DNA of 64,000 nucleotides from Agarivorans gilvus (lineage in GTDB: Bacteria; Pseudomonadota; Gammaproteobacteria; Enterobacterales; Celerinatantimonadaceae). Every line of letters starts with the position of its first letter. Positions within the stretch are counted from its first letter, which is position 1. The stretch is taken from positions 1,312,001 to 1,376,000 of the forward strand of contig NZ_CP013021.1 in NCBI RefSeq assembly GCF_001420915.1, written 5' to 3'. Made by a program: the position numbers and the translations under genes. Positions 27,414 to 37,012 of the stretch are shown piece after piece. The notes under the pieces were generated by a model that was not told the origin of the DNA, did no database searches, and saw only the letters and a program-made list of their open reading frames with translations.

Positions 27414-29114
27414 TTGCGGCCAATTAGGCCGCAACTGCTATTTGCCACCTGCCTTGCCATCCTAAGCGTTCCCTTACTGCTACTGCAAATGTATTGTTTG
27501 GCAATGCTTTGCGCAGCTTTGCTACAACTAGAAGCACCTAAGCCCCTACTTTGGTATGGCTTACTAGCGAGCTTTTTGCTACGGCAATTGTTACTCAGCG
27601 CTAAAGACTTCCTTGCTCAACAAGCCAGCAGACAGCTTCGCCAAAACCTACGCAATACCCTATGGCAAGGACTAGCACAATTAGGTCCGGCGCGGCAAAA
27701 GTTTGGCAGCGACGGGCAACTCTCCAGCCTGCTCACCGAACATGTGGATGCTTTAGACGGTTATATTAGCCGCTATTGGTCCCAACAATACTTGGTAATG
27801 GTCACTCCACTGGCAATTGCAGTAGTGGTGAGCCAGCATAGCTTGCTGGCAGCGGGTTTGCTGCTTGGCACCGCGCCTTTAGTCCCAGTATTTATGATAC
27901 TGGTAGGCAAAGAGGCCAGCAAAGCTAGCAGCGCGCAGCTGCAGCAACAAAGCCGAATGAGTGGCCGCCTCTATGATTTTTTAAGCGGCCTATCTTTACT
28001 GAAACGGTTAAACGCAGTACCTGTTGCCAGCCAACACCTTAGCCAAGCCGCTGAATACTATCGCCAATCGACTATGCAGGTACTGAAGTTGGCCTTTCTT
28101 TCCACCGCAGTGCTAGAACTATTTAGCTCCTTGGCAATAGCCTTGGTCGCCCTGTATTTAGGTTTAGGCCTATTAGGTGAACTGCCTTGGCTAAAGCAAC
28201 AAATAGCGGTGAGTTACCCTTCGGCTTTATTTATTTTGTTATTGGCTCCCGAGTTCTACCAAGCGCTTCGGCAACTGGGCAACGACTATCATGCTAAGGC
28301 GCAAGCTCAGTCGGCTACCGTACAATTAATGCCGCTATGGCGTGCCATTGACCCTGCTACCCAACAAACCCAGCAACAGCAAGCGCTGCCCTCTCAACTT
28401 GCCAACACGGCTGCATTTTCATTGCAACTACAAGACATTCTAGTGGGCCAAGCTCAGCAGCCCCGTTTACAACTAGATAGGCTAACGATTGCTACAGGGC
28501 AACGCATCTTACTCAGTGGCCCCAGTGGCAGCGGCAAATCAACACTGCTACAGCTACTGGCAGGCTTCGTGCCTTTTCATGGGCAGCTCATGTTAAACGA
28601 TGTCAGTATTGCTAAAGCTCAAATGCCCGCGCTACGCCAGCAAATAGCCTATTTAAACCAACACGCCGAGCTCATGCCCGGTAGCGTTGCCGAGAACTTA
28701 GCGCTAGCCAAAACCGATGCTCAGCCACAACAAATGATTGCCGTTCTGAAAGCGGTAGAACTATGGGATTATCTGGTGCAATACGGGGGCTTGAATTATT
28801 CAATTGGTGAACAAGGTTTAGGGCTATCAGGAGGCCAACAACAACGCTTAGCCTTTGCCCGCTTGCTGCTGCAACCGCGCGCCATTTGGCTGCTAGATGA
28901 ACCCTTTGCTGAGTTAGATCAGGCCAGCATAAGCTCTTTATCCAAAGTACTTGAGCAAATCAGCCGTGGCAAAACCCTACTAATCGCTAGCCATCAATGG
29001 CAAGGCTTAGATTTTGTCGACGGCTGCTTGCTATTGGAGCAGGGCCACTTGCTTAAACAACAGCCCATCTCTCTAGCCGAGTTAAAACAACTCAGCAATC
29101 AGGACCAGCGATGA
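27414..29114 (+). CDS. cydD: Glutathione/cysteine ABC exporter, CydD subunit
   Basis: A half-transporter of about 566 residues: an N-terminal six-helix membrane domain and a C-terminal ATPase with Walker A SGPSGSGKSTLL, signature LSGGQQQRLAFARLL and Walker B AIWLLDEPFAELD. With CydC it exports cysteine and glutathione to the periplasm and is required for bd oxidase assembly. The start is uncertain: TTG at 27414 is the first usual start, but the in-frame upstream segment reads NNYQQQLKHW, which resembles CydD N-termini, so translation may begin inside the end of cydX at an unusual codon. It overlaps cydC by 4 nt (ATGA). Confidence 0.93.
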   Translation: MRPIRPQLLFATCLAILSVPLLLLQMYCLAMLCAALLQLEAPKPLLWYGLLASFLLRQLLLSAKDFLAQQASRQLRQNLRNTLWQGLAQLGPARQKFGSDGQLSSLLTEHVDALDGYISRYWSQQYLVMVTPLAIAVVVSQHSLLAAGLLLGTAPLVPVFMILVGKEASKASSAQLQQQSRMSGRLYDFLSGLSLLKRLNAVPVASQHLSQAAEYYRQSTMQVLKLAFLSTAVLELFSSLAIALVALYLGLGLLGELPWLKQQIAVSYPSALFILLLAPEFYQALRQLGNDYHAKAQAQSATVQLMPLWRAIDPATQQTQQQQALPSQLANTAAFSLQLQDILVGQAQQPRLQLDRLTIATGQRILLSGPSGSGKSTLLQLLAGFVPFHGQLMLNDVSIAKAQMPALRQQIAYLNQHAELMPGSVAENLALAKTDAQPQQMIAVLKAVELWDYLVQYGGLNYSIGEQGLGLSGGQQQRLAFARLLLQPRAIWLLDEPFAELDQASISSLSKVLEQISRGKTLLIASHQWQGLDFVDGCLLLEQGHLLKQQPISLAELKQLSNQDQR

Positions 29115-30774
29115 AACCATTGAAACTGCGCCAGTTACTGCTATGGCAATGGCCGGGTTGGAGTCTCAGTGGCTTGCTCGGACTAATCACTTTATTCAGT
29201 ACTATTATGCTACTGGCTTATTCGGGTTGGTTCATTAGTGCCTCGGCCTTGGCGGGTATTGCGGCGATTCAAGCGGGCAGCTTTAATTATATGCGTCCCG
29301 GCGCGGTGATTCGCTTACTCGCCATACTGCGCACCGCTGGCCGCTATGCAGAACGCTTACAATCACATAATACGGTCTTAAAACTGCTGAAAAACTTACG
29401 CGTAGCCAGCTTTAATGGCATGAGCCAGCAAAGCATCGCAGCTGCGGCTAAGTGGTCTCGGCCGGAAAGCGGTGAAACCTTGCAGCGGCTTATCAGCGAT
29501 ATAGATTTACTCGACCAATTTCCCTTAAGACTGGCAGCGCCATGGCTTTGGGCCATTGCCATTGGCGGAATTTTTGCTGCAGCATTGAGCTTATGCTTAC
29601 CCAGCAGTCTTAATTTTTTACTTGTGATACTCGCACTAAGACTGCTCGTTATTCCGTTATTATTCATTCCCATAGGGCTAGGTCTAAGCCGCCAAGAAGT
29701 GGCGCTTAGCGGGCAGCGTCGTCAAGTAAACTTAATTGGTTTACAACTTTTAACCACCCTACTCACTTTTGGTCGCTGGAGCGACTATGCCGCTAAATTA
29801 GCGGCCACAGATCAAGCCATTAGCCAACGCCAAAAGCAACTGCAACTGAGCGTATTAGCCAGTGAATTACTTGCCCAATGCTTACACCTTGTAGGCTTAA
29901 TGCTATTAGCAATACAAGGCAGCCAATTGGTACTCGCTGACTCTTTAAACCCGGCCATTTTGGTGGGCTTGCTACTGGGTTGGCTGGGCCTTAACGAAGC
30001 CTTTCAAGTATTATCGCAATTGCACTTAGCCACCGGTTATAGCTTGGCTGCCCGCGATAGAACCAACCAATTACTCGCCAATAGTGCAGAGCCCAACCAA
30101 CAGAGTCAACGCGGAGAAACACCTGCGCCGGATGCAAAAGTTACACTCAAAATCACTCAGCTGAGCTGCGGTTTTAAGCCGGAACAGCCAATATTGGCGC
30201 AACAAGATCAAACTTTTGAAGCTGGTGATGTGGTGTTACTAAAAGGCCGTTCAGGAGCCGGTAAAAGTTGCCTATTGCAAACTCTTGCAGCCGATCTTAG
30301 CCCCTTAAGCGGCAGCATTCTATTCAAAGGTGTCGAGCAACAACAACTAGCCGCCAACGATTGGCACCGCAACGTCGCTTACTTAACTCAGCGCCCCACA
30401 ATCTTCCAGTTGAGCATAGCGGCAGACCTGCGCTTAGCCGCCCCTAAAGCCAGCGATAAAGAATTAGTGGAAGTACTGCAACTGGTTGGCTTAAAGCCAT
30501 GGCTAGACAAACAAAGTCAGGGTTTACGTACGGTATTAGGTCAATACGGTGTCGGGCTATCTGGGGGGAACTGCGCCGCTTTGCTCTGGCTCGAATGATG
30601 CTTACTCGCGCTCCAGTACTACTACTCGATGAGCCCTTTTCAGGTTTAGATCAAGCCACTACCGAGCGCTTAATTCAAGCCTTAGTGGAGTGGCAACACG
30701 ATGGTATCTTAATCATTGCCAGCCATCAGCAATTAGACCACCTCGCTTTTAACCGTCATTGGTCATTGGACTAA
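29111..30774 (+). pseudogene. cydC: ABC exporter subunit CydC, frame broken by one base (probable sequence error)
   Basis: Partner of CydD. The membrane domain and Walker A (KGRSGAGKSCLLQTL) are intact. As read, the frame shifts at the ABC signature, giving LSGGNCAALLWLE and a stop at 30598. One extra G in the G6 run at 30563-30568 gives LSGGELRRFALARMM, then Walker B VLLLDEPFSGLDQAT and the H-loop ASHQQLDH, ending at 30774 for 554 aa. As sequenced, the ATPase would lack its signature helix, Walker B and H-loop and could not work. The 3' end overlaps the rseC stop by 3 nt, convergently. Confidence 0.92.
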
Positions 30775-31241
30775 GATAAAGACTTTCGCCCTATCATTCG
30801 CGGGCGAAAGCGCTGGCTTTGGCCATGCCGTTTCGAGTACAGCTTGACTAAAATAAAGCCACAAGCTAAACCCACGCCCCCCAGTAAAATACTGGCTAAC
30901 TCCTGCAGGTTTGAGTCAAACATGGCTTTACCTATGCCCGCCCCTGCAATTAATAACAACAGCGGCATCAGGTAGATCACTAAAGCACTGTGCAGCATGT
31001 TTTTTGCGTTCAGCGCTAACTCTATTTGCTCACCGGGCTCAACGCTCTCAGTCAGTTCAACTTGAAGCTGATGAGTGCGCTTCGGGAAAGCCTTGGCTAA
31101 AGAGCTATTGCCACAATGCTCGGCACTGCCACAGCTACCACAAGCACTTTTGCTCACACACTCAACCGTGGCCATCCCCTGGTCAACAGCAATCACCTTA
31201 GCAGTTTCGATAATCAAAGATGGCTTATTGAACTGGCTCAA
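30771..31241 (-). CDS. rseC: SoxR-reducing system / sigma-E modulator RseC
   Basis: A protein of about 156 residues with an N-terminal cysteine cluster (SACGSCGSAEHCG) and two membrane helices (about 75-115). RseC contributes to reduction of SoxR and to sigma-E regulation; its detailed mechanism is not settled. The TTG at 31241 follows a GGAG site and gives a family-like N-terminus, although an ATG at 31265 is in frame; either start overlaps the end of rseB. It is the last gene of the rpoE operon. Confidence 0.9.
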   Translation of the reverse strand: MSQFNKPSLIIETAKVIAVDQGMATVECVSKSACGSCGSAEHCGNSSLAKAFPKRTHQLQVELTESVEPGEQIELALNAKNMLHSALVIYLMPLLLLIAGAGIGKAMFDSNLQELASILLGGVGLACGFILVKLYSKRHGQSQRFRPRMIGRKSLS

Positions 31242-32253
31242 GCGGAGTCTCCAAATATGGGCCAATTTTCACATCAGCGGCAATTTTAGACGCGGTTTCG
31301 GGTGGAATTTCCCCTACTACAGTAAATTCAATACCTTGTTTTACTAAGGTATGTAAACTGGTGGCACCTTGGCGCACTAACTGCTCTCGCAGCGGGTTTG
31401 TTTTACCAATGGCATTGGCGTAAACCGAAATATCAAATAAACCATCGCTTAACTTGACGTAATCAACCGATTCAGACAGCACGGCTAAAGCATGTTGTTC
31501 GTGCTGAACAACTTCCATGCCTTTAGGGTACCAGCCTAATTTCCAATTCAGTTGATGGGCTTTTTCATCAAGCATATCTTTGCCCACCACCGCATTAGGC
31601 ATGTCCAAGCTAGCTAGCTCTTTCATCCACTCACTAGGGGTATCAAATTCAGCCAAGGTTACCGCCATGTGTTGCTCAACCAACTCACCACTTTGATCAA
31701 CCACATCCAAGCGCAAGGGCAATTGAGAGCTAAAATCTACCCAAAAATACAGACCATATAAGTCCCCAGTTTTAGGCACGATTCGCATCACTTGGGCAGG
31801 CCTGCCAGCGACTCGGCTCTTTCCTGCGATCACTAAATCATAATTATCTTGTAAATGCTCAAGATCGACAGCCGCTAAGCTGCCAAACATGCCAGGCAAA
31901 CGACTAGAAGCTAAGCTGTAAGGTTGCTGGCCGGGCTCGAAAAAAGCCACCGAGTTTTGGCGGTATACCGCCTCATTTGCCGGGCCATTTAAATACAGTC
32001 GATGAGCCACTTCTACACCATCAACCACACCATGAATAAAACGCACGGGTTCAATGTGGCCTTGGCGAACAATAATGTAAGAAATTTCGTATTGCCGCTG
32101 ATGATAGGCTTGCTGATAATCTTGTAATAAAGAAAGGGCGGGACTGGCTTGGCTTTGCTCAACACTTTGGGTTGGGCTAAGGGCTGATTCTGCTAAAACA
32201 GAAAAGGATGCCAGCAATAACATTACTGGCATCCCTATAATTTTAAACCGCAT
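31225..32253 (-). CDS. rseB: Sigma-E factor regulatory protein RseB
   Basis: A 342-residue periplasmic protein with a signal peptide (cleavage near VLAESALS) followed by a LolA-like N-terminal domain and a smaller C-terminal domain. RseB binds the periplasmic part of RseA and shields it from DegS until lipopolysaccharide or misfolded porins displace it. It lies 11 nt after rseA. Confidence 0.95.
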   Translation of the reverse strand: MRFKIIGMPVMLLLASFSVLAESALSPTQSVEQSQASPALSLLQDYQQAYHQRQYEISYIIVRQGHIEPVRFIHGVVDGVEVAHRLYLNGPANEAVYRQNSVAFFEPGQQPYSLASSRLPGMFGSLAAVDLEHLQDNYDLVIAGKSRVAGRPAQVMRIVPKTGDLYGLYFWVDFSSQLPLRLDVVDQSGELVEQHMAVTLAEFDTPSEWMKELASLDMPNAVVGKDMLDEKAHQLNWKLGWYPKGMEVVQHEQHALAVLSESVDYVKLSDGLFDISVYANAIGKTNPLREQLVRQGATSLHTLVKQGIEFTVVGEIPPETASKIAADVKIGPYLETPLEPVQ

Positions 32254-32264
32254 AGGCTAATTCA

Positions 32265-32810
32265 TTACTCTACAATGCGTTGTTGAAAACGATGATCCTG
32301 TAAATAGGCGCTAATTCGCTTACGTTGCTCGATGATTTCGGCCTCACTCAACTCACGAGGCTGTGGGCTAGACTGTAAGCTAACCGGTGCTACCGCTCCC
32401 CCTACTGGCACAGTATTAAACACAGGAAGAGGTTGGTCGCCTTGTTTGTTCTGATATGAATATTGTTGTACCCCGATAATCGCCGCCACCGCAACCGAAG
32501 CGGCTATTGCGTACTGTCCCGCATATTTGAAGAAGCGAAGCACCTTGGCTGAAGACTCGCTTTTTTCAACGGTTTGAGGTTTAGGCGCAACAATTGCGGG
32601 TTCAAGCTCTATAGCCGCAGCCACGTCGCTGGCAATATCAAGATCAATTTTCTTCGGTGTTTCGCCACGAAGTACATCACCGATTAAATGATAATTACTC
32701 CATTGCTCTGTATGTTCCGGCTCATTGGCTAACAGATCTAACAGCGCTGCGTCGGTCAACTCGTTATCAACCAGTGCGGATAACTGTTCTTTATTTGCCA
32801 TATTAGTCAT
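32265..32810 (-). CDS. rseA: Anti-sigma-E factor RseA
   Basis: A 181-residue single-pass inner-membrane protein. The N-terminal cytoplasmic domain (about 1-85) has the anti-sigma pattern KEQLSALVDNELTDAALLDL and YHLIGDVLRGE. A membrane segment lies at about 97-115 and a periplasmic tail binds RseB. It holds RpoE inactive at the membrane until proteolysis by DegS and RseP. It is 12 nt after rpoE. Confidence 0.95.
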   Translation of the reverse strand: MTNMANKEQLSALVDNELTDAALLDLLANEPEHTEQWSNYHLIGDVLRGETPKKIDLDIASDVAAAIELEPAIVAPKPQTVEKSESSAKVLRFFKYAGQYAIAASVAVAAIIGVQQYSYQNKQGDQPLPVFNTVPVGGAVAPVSLQSSPQPRELSEAEIIEQRKRISAYLQDHRFQQRIVE

Positions 32811-32822
32811 TAATCCCCAAAG

Positions 32823-33401
32823 TTACCTACTTAAAAGCGGTTGTATGCGCTTTTCTATTGCATCCCTTGCTCGGAATATTCGTGATCTCACGGTTCCGAC
32901 AGGACAATCCATAACACTGGCGATTTCTTCGTAACTTAAGCCATCTATTTCACGAAGTGTAATCGCAGTGCGCAAATCATCAGGTAGTCCTTCCATTGTA
33001 GCAAAGACTACGTCTTTTATTTCATCAGATAATAACAAGGTTTCCGGTGTATCCGCCTCTTTAAGGGCTTCTGCACCGTCGTAAAACTCTGCTTCATCTG
33101 CGTCAACATCATTTGCGGGCGGTCTTCGCCCCTGGGCAACAATGTGATTTTTCGCCGTATTAACAGCGATGCGGTACAACCATGTATAAAACGCACTTTC
33201 GCCTCGAAAGTTTGGTAAGGCACGGTAGGCTTTAATAAACGCATCCTGCGTTACATCTGCCACATCACCATGATTTACCACATAGCGTGATATTAGGTTC
33301 GCCACCTTGTGCTGATACTTTTGTACCAACAAATTAAATGCCGCTTTATCGCCTCGCTGAGTCCTCTCGACTAGCGCTTTATCTGTCCACTGTTCTGACA
33401 T
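32823..33401 (-). CDS. rpoE: RNA polymerase sigma factor RpoE (sigma-E)
   Basis: A 192-residue ECF sigma factor. Region 2 includes DVTQDAFIKAYRALPNFRGE and FYTWLYRIAVNTAKN. Region 4 includes LPDDLRTAITLREIDGLSYE and CPVGTVRSRIFRARDAIE. It controls the envelope stress regulon. A good sigma-E type promoter lies about 60 nt upstream, which implies autoregulation of the rpoE-rseA-rseB-rseC operon. Confidence 0.98.
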   Translation of the reverse strand: MSEQWTDKALVERTQRGDKAAFNLLVQKYQHKVANLISRYVVNHGDVADVTQDAFIKAYRALPNFRGESAFYTWLYRIAVNTAKNHIVAQGRRPPANDVDADEAEFYDGAEALKEADTPETLLLSDEIKDVVFATMEGLPDDLRTAITLREIDGLSYEEIASVMDCPVGTVRSRIFRARDAIEKRIQPLLSR

Positions 33402-33460
33402 TGCTGACTACCGTCCTCCTAATGCTTGAGTTTCGGTAGCTTTTTTGGCGGCACATCTCT

Positions 33461-33487
33461 TCAGACTGCTTGTTTTCAAAAAAGTTC
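33461..33487 (-). promoter_or_regulatory. Sigma-E-dependent promoter of rpoE
   Basis: On the minus strand, GAACTT (33487-33482) and TCTGA (33465-33461) are separated by exactly 16 nt. This matches the sigma-E consensus (GGAACTT, about 16 nt, TCTGA/TCAAA). Transcription would start near 33455, leaving a leader of about 50 nt before rpoE. Confidence 0.85.
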
Positions 33488-33537
33488 TCTTCCAAACAAA
33501 TAAATTTTTGCGCCTCTGTGAGACACTGCCAACTTGA

Positions 33538-33565
33538 GTTAGTTTCAGTTAAACTAACCTATACT
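33538..33565 (+). promoter_or_regulatory. nadB promoter region with inverted repeat
   Basis: GTTAGTTT and AAACTAAC (33538-33558, 5-nt spacer) form a perfect 8-bp inverted repeat immediately before a -10-like TATACT (33560-33565), 35 nt upstream of the nadB start. A dyad overlapping the promoter spacer suggests a repressor site, perhaps an NAD-biosynthesis regulator, but no regulator is identified here. Confidence 0.5.
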
Positions 33566-33600
33566 CCAATTTTCTTCTAACCACGTATAAGAGCGCATCT

Positions 33601-35213
33601 ATGGAATACACAAGTGATGTTCTAATAATAGGCAGTGGCGCTGCAGGCTTAACCATGGCCTTGAACTTAGCCGATTATGCCAAAGTCCACGTGTTGAGCA
33701 AAGGACCTCTCAAAGAAGGCTCGACTTATTACGCCCAAGGAGGCATTGCTGCTGTGTTCGATAAGAATGACAGCGTAGAAGAACATGTCAATGATACCTT
33801 AATTGCCGGTGATGGCTTATGTGACGAAGCCACCGTAAAATTTACTGCTGAAAACAGTAAAAAATGCATCGACTGGTTAATTAACCTAGGTGTGCCCTTT
33901 GATCAAGAAACCGCATCTAATGGAGAATCTAAGTACCACCTTACTCGCGAGGGGGCCACAGCCGCAGACGTATTCTACATGCCGCTGATGCCACCGGAAA
34001 GGCAGTGCAAAAAACCTTGGTCAGTGCGGTATTAAGCCATCCCAATATTAGCATTTTAGAACGTTTTAACGCCGTCGACCTGATTACCGAAACCATTGAC
34101 GGTGAAAAACGAGCGGTAGGCGCCTATGTTTGGAACCGTAACCGCGAGCGGGTTGAAGTGGTTAAAGCAAAATTTGTAGCCTTAGCCACCGGTGGAGCCA
34201 GTAAAGTCTATCAATATACCAGCAATCCCGATGTCAGCAGTGGCGACGGCATTGCCATGGCGTGGCGTGCGGGCTGTAGAGTGGCCAATATGGAGTTCAA
34301 CCAGTTTCATCCAACCTGTTTATATCACCCAGATGCGCGAAACTTCTTACTCACCGAAGCGCTACGCGGCGAAGGAGCCTTGCTAAAACGCCCCGATGGA
34401 ACTCGCTTCATGCCAGACTTTGACTCCCGCGAAGAACTCGCACCGCGAGATGTGGTGGCCAGAGCCATCGATTTTGAGATGAAACGACTGGGTGCCGACT
34501 GCGTTTACCTAGACATTAGCCATCGAGATGACGAATTCATCGAACTCCACTTCCCCACTATCTTAAAACGCTGCTTAGAATTGGGCATTGATATTCGCAA
34601 ACAGGCGATTCCAGTGGTGCCTGCCGCTCACTACACCTGTGGTGGAGTCGTGACTAATTTGGAAGGTAAAACTGACCTCAACAACCTGTACGCCATTGGC
34701 GAAGTCGCCTACACCGGCCTACATGGGGCGAACCGTATGGCCAGTAACTCTTTATTGGAATGCGTGGTATTTGCCCATTCAGCTAGCCAACACATTAAGC
34801 AGCACCTTAATGAAGTAACTCTGTGTGAACACATCAAACCTTGGGATGACAGCCAAGTGAGCAACTCAGATGAAGAAGTGATTATTAACCACAACTGGCA
34901 TGAGTTACGGCTATTTATGTGGGACTACGTTGGCATTGTTCGAACCAATAAACGGCTACAGCGGGCGATGCGCCGCATTCATTTATTACAACAGGAAATC
35001 TTTGAGTACTACTCAAACTTCAAGGTGGGTAATAACTTGCTAGAGCTACGTAATTTGGTACAAGTGGCCGAGTTGATAGTGGGCTGTGCAATGCGCCGCC
35101 ATGAAAGCCGTGGCCTACATTACAACCTCGATTACCCCGATAAATTAGATAAGATAAAACCCACCATTCTTGACCCCAATAGTTTCTATCAAGAACAAGA
35201 TCGACAACTCTAA
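33601..35213 (+). pseudogene. nadB: L-aspartate oxidase, frame broken by one base (probable sequence error)
   Basis: A flavoenzyme that oxidises aspartate to iminoaspartate in de novo NAD synthesis. It starts with the FAD-binding segment VLIIGSGAAGLTMALNLADY and contains STYYAQGGIAAVF. As read, the frame departs after LTREG and stops at 34035. One extra G in the G5 run at 33951-33955 gives EGGHSRRRILHAADATGKAV and joins the second frame, which carries FNQFHPTCLYHP, TEALRGEGALLK and the HYTCGGV motif and ends at 35213. The restored length is 537 aa, normal for NadB. The missing segment contains the active-site HSRRR arginines. Confidence 0.93.
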
Positions 35214-35218
35214 ATATC

Positions 35219-35250
35219 AACAGGCTTGCCACGGCAAGCCTGTTATTTTT
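35219..35250 (+). terminator. Terminator after nadB
   Basis: A 12-bp perfect stem (AACAGGCTTGCC / GGCAAGCCTGTT, 35219-35244) is followed by ATTTTT. The ygfX stop codon of the opposite strand lies in its right arm. Confidence 0.88.
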
Positions 35251-35661
35251 CTGGGTGCTCAACATGCTGCGGAAAGTTGACCACAAAGCACAACTTACGA
35301 TAAACCTGATTTGGCAGGCTATCGGCAAAAATCACCTTAACTATAAGTTTTTGTTGTTGCCAGCAGATTAGACAACAAGCGCCTTTGGCCACCCGTGAAT
35401 ATCGAGACCACGAGCAACTCAAGGCTTGTTCAGCGGTAAAAAATTCAATACCACCCGCACCAAATACCCCCGAGGGCGATAGTGCCAGCAATGATATAGC
35501 AGCACTGCGTCGGCCAATACACAGGCAGGCAATAATGGAACAAGCTTAGAATAGAGCGTCAGTATCACTAGTTGCAGCAAACAACCAGCAATAATCAAAC
35601 ACAAATAATAACGCGAAGGAGAAGCGCAGAACTCACACTTTGACGCGTTTGAGGATAACAT
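35243..35661 (-). pseudogene. ygfX: YgfX (CptA-like) membrane protein, frame broken by one base (probable sequence error)
   Basis: Small protein encoded after sdhE. The N-terminal part (starting MLSSNASKCEFCASPSRYYL) carries two membrane helices; the C-terminal part contains SWSRYSRVAKGACCLICWQQ. The two halves sit in different frames, joined by a C5 run on the plus strand at 35467-35471. With six bases the join reads YRPRGVFGAGGIEFF and the product is 139 aa. YgfX of E. coli has been described both as a partner of SdhE and as a toxin affecting the cytoskeleton; which applies here is unknown. The start lies within the last codons of sdhE. Confidence 0.8.
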
Positions 35662-35878
35662 CGACCATATCTGCTAGTTCAGGATCTTGGCATGGTTTGT
35701 GCCCCATAAACCAAGAGAATAAGTCAGGGTCGTCACAGGCTAATAAGCGCTTAAATACTTGTTTCTGGTGTTCACTTAAAGCGTCATAGGCTTCGTCTAC
35801 AAAAGGCATAAACAAAACATCTAACTCTAACATTCCACGACGACAAGCCCATTTTAAACGCGATTTATTTTCCTGCAT
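35633..35878 (-). CDS. sdhE: Succinate dehydrogenase assembly factor SdhE
   Basis: An 81-residue protein beginning MQENKSRLKWACRRGMLELD. The RGMLELD motif is the flavinylation-factor signature; SdhE promotes covalent FAD attachment to SdhA and FrdA. A longer frame from 35896 is less likely because homologues begin near the chosen Met. It overlaps ygfX by 29 nt, and both are divergent from ygfZ. Confidence 0.94.
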   Translation of the reverse strand: MQENKSRLKWACRRGMLELDVLFMPFVDEAYDALSEHQKQVFKRLLACDDPDLFSWFMGHKPCQDPELADMVDVILKRVKV

Positions 35879-36032
35879 GTTGTTCCTTGAATACATGAGT
35901 TACACTGTTCAGCAACTCTAAATCCACAACAATAGCGCTGAGCAGTAGCGGTAAAAGTATTGACGAAGATACCACTTCAGCAACAGAATTACACCTATAT
36001 AAGCTTGACCTAGCTCTCAATGGAAGTCGATT

Positions 36033-36977
36033 ATGTCCCAACAAACTTTATGTACTTTGCCTCCTTTATTAGTACAACCCTTAGACCAATGGCACTTAGT
36101 CAGAGTAAGCGGTGATGATGCTCAAAGTTACCTACAAGGCCAACTCAGCTGCGACGTAAACAACTTACAACCCGGCCAACATAGCCTTGCTGCACATTGC
36201 GACCCTACCGGTAAGATGTGGTCAGTATTACGACTATTTCGCTTAAGTGAAGATTTCCTGTACATGCAGCCCTTATCAATTGCCGAAAAGCAATTAGCCG
36301 AGCTGAAAAAATATGCGGTGTTCTCTAAAGTCACCATTGAAACTGAAACACAATTACACACCATCGCGGTGATGGGCAATCAAGCCCCCCACTACATTGC
36401 AGAAAAGTTTGGTGATGAAATAGCCAGTCACGGCGGGCTTATTGAGCAAGGCATCTGTGTTCATATCGATGGGCCGAAACGCCGTTATTTAGTTATCACT
36501 GAGCAACAAAATTGGGGGCAAGATGCGCCAAGCAGTGAGCTAGATGCCAATCAACTGTGGCGCGCTTTACAAATTGTATCGGGTTTGCCCACTATTGAGT
36601 CGGCGACTCAACAACAATTTATTCCGCAGGCCTTAAACCTACAGCATTTTGATGCCCTTTGCTTTTCTAAAGGTTGTTATACCGGTCAAGAAACCATTGC
36701 TCGAGCGAAGTATCGTGGAGCTAATAAACGCGCCACGCTGCGCCTAGCAGGGCATGGCTCGGTGTTACCCCAAGCCGGTGATCGCTTAGAGCAGCAAATG
36801 GGAGAAAATTGGCGTGGTAAAGGCACGGTTTTACAAGCAGTGCAATTAGAACCGGGCTACATTGAGCTATTGGCGGTGTTAAATAACGATACCGATGCCG
36901 ATACTAAATTTCGCTTAGCAGGAGATGAGCAAAGCTTATTCACCATTGCTCAGCTACCCTATAGTATTGGCGACTAA
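36033..36977 (+). CDS. ygfZ: tRNA-modifying protein YgfZ (folate-dependent Fe-S assembly factor)
   Basis: A 314-residue member of the YgfZ/GcvT family. The conserved motif KGCYTGQETIARAKYRGANK lies at about 211-230 and contains the key cysteine. YgfZ supports maturation or repair of Fe-S enzymes such as MiaB and binds tetrahydrofolate. It is divergent from sdhE-ygfX. The intact G5 and C6 runs in this gene contrast with the broken ones elsewhere. Confidence 0.95.
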   Translation: MSQQTLCTLPPLLVQPLDQWHLVRVSGDDAQSYLQGQLSCDVNNLQPGQHSLAAHCDPTGKMWSVLRLFRLSEDFLYMQPLSIAEKQLAELKKYAVFSKVTIETETQLHTIAVMGNQAPHYIAEKFGDEIASHGGLIEQGICVHIDGPKRRYLVITEQQNWGQDAPSSELDANQLWRALQIVSGLPTIESATQQQFIPQALNLQHFDALCFSKGCYTGQETIARAKYRGANKRATLRLAGHGSVLPQAGDRLEQQMGENWRGKGTVLQAVQLEPGYIELLAVLNNDTDADTKFRLAGDEQSLFTIAQLPYSIGD

Positions 36978-37012
36978 CACTCAAAAATTAGTAGACATTC
37001 AAGGGAACCGAG

